This document shows, one piece after another, positions 36,464-38,188 of a stretch of DNA of 38,188 nt; the stretch's first letter is position 1; each line of letters opens with the position of its first letter. The stretch covers positions 1 through 38,188 of IMG/VR virus record IMGVR_UViG_3300042691_018486, one strand, 5' to 3'. Source of the DNA: a virus. The notes beneath the pieces were generated by a model. That model was not told the origin of the DNA. It saw only the letters and a program-made list of their open reading frames with translations, and did not search any database. Position numbers and translations under genes: made by a program.

Positions 36464-37905
36464 GCGATCTTCCAATTGCTGACCTCCTCGTCTCTTGTGC
36501 GGTTCCAGCGGTCGCGCGGCGGCTTTTCTTGCTGCGCCCGAACAATCGCCGGGTGCGCCTGGTCAATCACGCGCCCGATCAGGGACGCGGTGTCTACATC
36601 GTCGTCATGCTTGCCAGCGGGGAACACCAGAAACTCTGACAGGTCCGCGCCCGGCTCAAAGAACACCCGCTGCGTTGCTGCCATCGCCTGAAACGATCTG
36701 GCCCGCGTCGGCTTGTCCGATACGCTCGAAAGCCATTCCAACCGGCAATGGACGTTGCGCTCTCGCATCCGACGCCGAAGCATTGGCTCGATAGCCTTCT
36801 GGATCACACCGCCTTCACCGAACCACGCTAGCGGCTTGTACTTGGCGATCAGGTCGAGCTTGGCCTCAATCCATTGGTCCGAAGTCGTTTGGCCGCGCCA
36901 ACCGTCCACGCGGTACACATCGCCGTCTGACGCAATGCCCCAAAGCCGGTGCACCGTGTAATCACCGCCGCCATCCGTCACGGCATAGTCGCTTGTGCCG
37001 TAGTACCGCAGCGCCGGAAGCTTGCCCCAAGTCTGGAACCACTCGCGCCGGAAAAACGTGCCTTCGTCTGGTTGCGGCTTCTGCTGGTACAGCGCCGACC
37101 ATTCACGCGGGCCAATCGTGTCCTTGATCCGGTCAAGCGCGGGCTTGTCGTACCATTCCGGCCAGAGAGCCTGTCCAGTGTCGCTAACCGCAGGAAGCTC
37201 CAGCACCTGCCACTGGTCCGGTTCCTGTTCCAGCAAGCGCCCTGCAAGGTCGTCCTCATGCCAGCGTGTCTGGATCAGCACGATTGCGCCCCCCGGCATC
37301 AATCGCGTGTAGAGCGTCGAGCGATACCAATCCCAGACCGTGTTGCGCCGCCGTTCGCTGTCCGCTTCCTCGCGGTCCTTGAACGGGTCATCAATCAAGG
37401 CAATGTGAGCGCCGCGCCCTGTTACCGCCGTTCCCACACCCGCCGCGACATATGCGCCGCCGTGGTTCGTGTTCATCCGGTTCGCTGCTTGGCTGTCTGC
37501 TGCCAGCGCAACGCCGGGGAATACCTGGCCAAACTCCGGTTCCGCCACAATGTTGCGCACATTGCGCCCGAAGTCGTTGGCAAGGTCGCTGTTGTAACTG
37601 GCAGCGATGATCTGGCGCGTCGGGTTCCTGCCCAAACACCACGCCGGAAACCGCTTCGAGGCCAGTTCTGATTTGCCATGACGCGGCGGCATGAAGATCA
37701 TGAGCCGGTCAATTTCGCCGCGCTCTACCGCCTCCAGCTTGGCCGCGATCTGCGCGTGATGCTGGGCGCGCTGGTATTGCGGGTTTGTGTATTCAGTGAA
37801 CCGAAGAAGGGAGCGCTGTGCCAGCGTTGCCCGCACTTCGTTCAGACTTGGCAAGGATGGCTTCAAGCTGCTCAAGCTCGCCAGTGCTGAGGTTGCCGAG
37901 GTCAT
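36460..37905 (-). CDS. terL: terminase large subunit, allele B, complete
   Basis: A 481-residue complete TerL. ATPase domain: Walker A PPRHGKSE (73-80), Walker B HIALIDDP (167-174), and the QTRWHEDD coupling motif (212-219). Nuclease domain: YGTSDYAVTD with D306, and the closing acidic cluster KHDDDVD (432-438). This is the packaging motor, acting at the portal encoded next. The ATG at 37905 gives a 113-base overlap with terS. Allele A at 1-862 shares its frame without indels but differs through bases 37114-37905. The C-terminal third (36460-37113) has no second version in the window. Confidence 0.93.
   Translation of the reverse strand: MTSATSALASLSSLKPSLPSLNEVRATLAQRSLLRFTEYTNPQYQRAQHHAQIAAKLEAVERGEIDRLMIFMPPRHGKSELASKRFPAWCLGRNPTRQIIAASYNSDLANDFGRNVRNIVAEPEFGQVFPGVALAADSQAANRMNTNHGGAYVAAGVGTAVTGRGAHIALIDDPFKDREEADSERRRNTVWDWYRSTLYTRLMPGGAIVLIQTRWHEDDLAGRLLEQEPDQWQVLELPAVSDTGQALWPEWYDKPALDRIKDTIGPREWSALYQQKPQPDEGTFFRREWFQTWGKLPALRYYGTSDYAVTDGGGDYTVHRLWGIASDGDVYRVDGWRGQTTSDQWIEAKLDLIAKYKPLAWFGEGGVIQKAIEPMLRRRMRERNVHCRLEWLSSVSDKPTRARSFQAMAATQRVFFEPGADLSEFLVFPAGKHDDDVDTASLIGRVIDQAHPAIVRAQQEKPPRDRWNRTRDEEVSNWKIA
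37044..37113. repeat. 70-base exact repeat of the window's first 70 bases
   Basis: Identical to 1-70, inside terL. From here to 38188 the sequence aligns gap-free with 1-1145. Confidence 0.9.
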
Positions 37906-38188
37906 GCTTGTGCGTCACCGTGCTTTCGCTCTGGACCGTCACCTTGTCCGAATAACGCTGCGACCACTTGCCGATCAGCCGAAGCCGTGTGTCGATGCGA
38001 ATGCGCTTGTCAGCCGCCGCAACCGCGTCGGTCGATGCTTTGTCCGCGATCTCAAGGCACTCGTCGGCCAGCGCATCACAGCCAAGCTCGCGCGCGCGTG
38101 CGGAATGCGCGAATGCTTGCTCGTCCTTGTGCAGCCAATACCGAACCGAACTTTCCGCCTTGCCCATTTCACGGCAGATGGCGCGAAG
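37793..38188 (-). CDS. terS: terminase small subunit, allele B, N-terminus off the right edge
   Basis: The C-terminal 131 codons of TerS (including an ATG at 38167 that is not the true start) in the second allele. By alignment with the left copy the true ATG would lie at about 38242, beyond the window. There are about 14 differences in 124 compared residues, concentrated at the C-terminus, where the gene overlaps terL by 113 bases. The helix-turn-helix part is only partly inside the window. No separate function is implied: it is the same locus seen twice. Confidence 0.85.
   Translation of the reverse strand, partial: LRAICREMGKAESSVRYWLHKDEQAFAHSARARELGCDALADECLEIADKASTDAVAAADKRIRIDTRLRLIGKWSQRYSDKVTVQSESTVTHKHDLGNLSTGELEQLEAILAKSERSAGNAGTALPSSVH
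38119..38188. repeat. 70-base exact repeat, right edge (copy at 1076-1145)
   Basis: The last 70 bases are identical to 1076-1145. The base just before differs. Its length equals that of the left-edge repeat. Confidence 0.9.

Noticed and set aside
1-38188. Tandem prophages or a true duplicated terminase locus
   Set aside because: Repeats of exactly equal length at both edges and a single shared middle fit an assembly bubble better; kept as the alternative to be tested by long reads.

Overview
This GC-rich window is essentially a complete temperate podovirus-like genome (or prophage unit). It has P22-type portal, gp4-like and gp10-like neck proteins and ejection proteins, an N4-gp56-type capsid protein, a GH19 endolysin, and a lambda-like regulatory layout. 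A host in the Alphaproteobacteria, perhaps Sphingomonadales, is an inference from base composition and protein style only; no host gene or host tRNA locus is visible.

Layout. Almost everything from 9422 leftwards to 1, and from 38188 leftwards to 16470, is on the minus strand; the two blocks join if the genome is circular. The order along that transcript is: Cro-like regulator (9422), small early genes, DnaA-domain-IV protein, VRR-NUC nuclease, Mom-like DNA modification protein, DNA methyltransferase, primase-helicase with an iteron-like repeat cluster, TerS, TerL, portal, scaffold, capsid, neck, ejection proteins, tailspike, SGNH tail protein, endolysin, small membrane proteins, and nested spanins. 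The plus-strand block 9518-16139 carries the CI-type repressor, then a long run of small overlapping genes with a YqaJ exonuclease, ending in a tyrosine integrase. A 330-base non-coding, repeat-rich stretch (candidate attP) follows it. The repressor gene is flanked by copies of the palindrome ATGCG-N4-CGCAT lying on two divergent promoters, the analogue of lambda OR and OL. Most neighbouring genes overlap by 4 bases (ATGA, GTGA, TTGA) or by TAATG/TGATG.

Ends. Bases 1-1145 and 37044-38188 align without gaps at a constant offset of 37,043, but their interiors differ (75-87% identity in sampled stretches). Both outer edges are exactly 70 identical bases. This looks like one circular genome of 37,043 bases in which two alleles of the terminase region were walked through by the assembler, rather than two real loci. 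TerL is therefore complete only at the right end, and TerS only at the left end.

Most notable items: a Mom-family modification gene next to an orphan methyltransferase; a compact tRNA-Gly-like fold with an encoded CCA buried in the 3' end of the Mom gene; an iteron-like cluster next to the primase-helicase gene; the three-operator switch with a probably leaderless cro mRNA; hairpins placed just upstream of ribosome binding sites at several of the few intergenic gaps; and a fully nested Rz/Rz1-type spanin pair.
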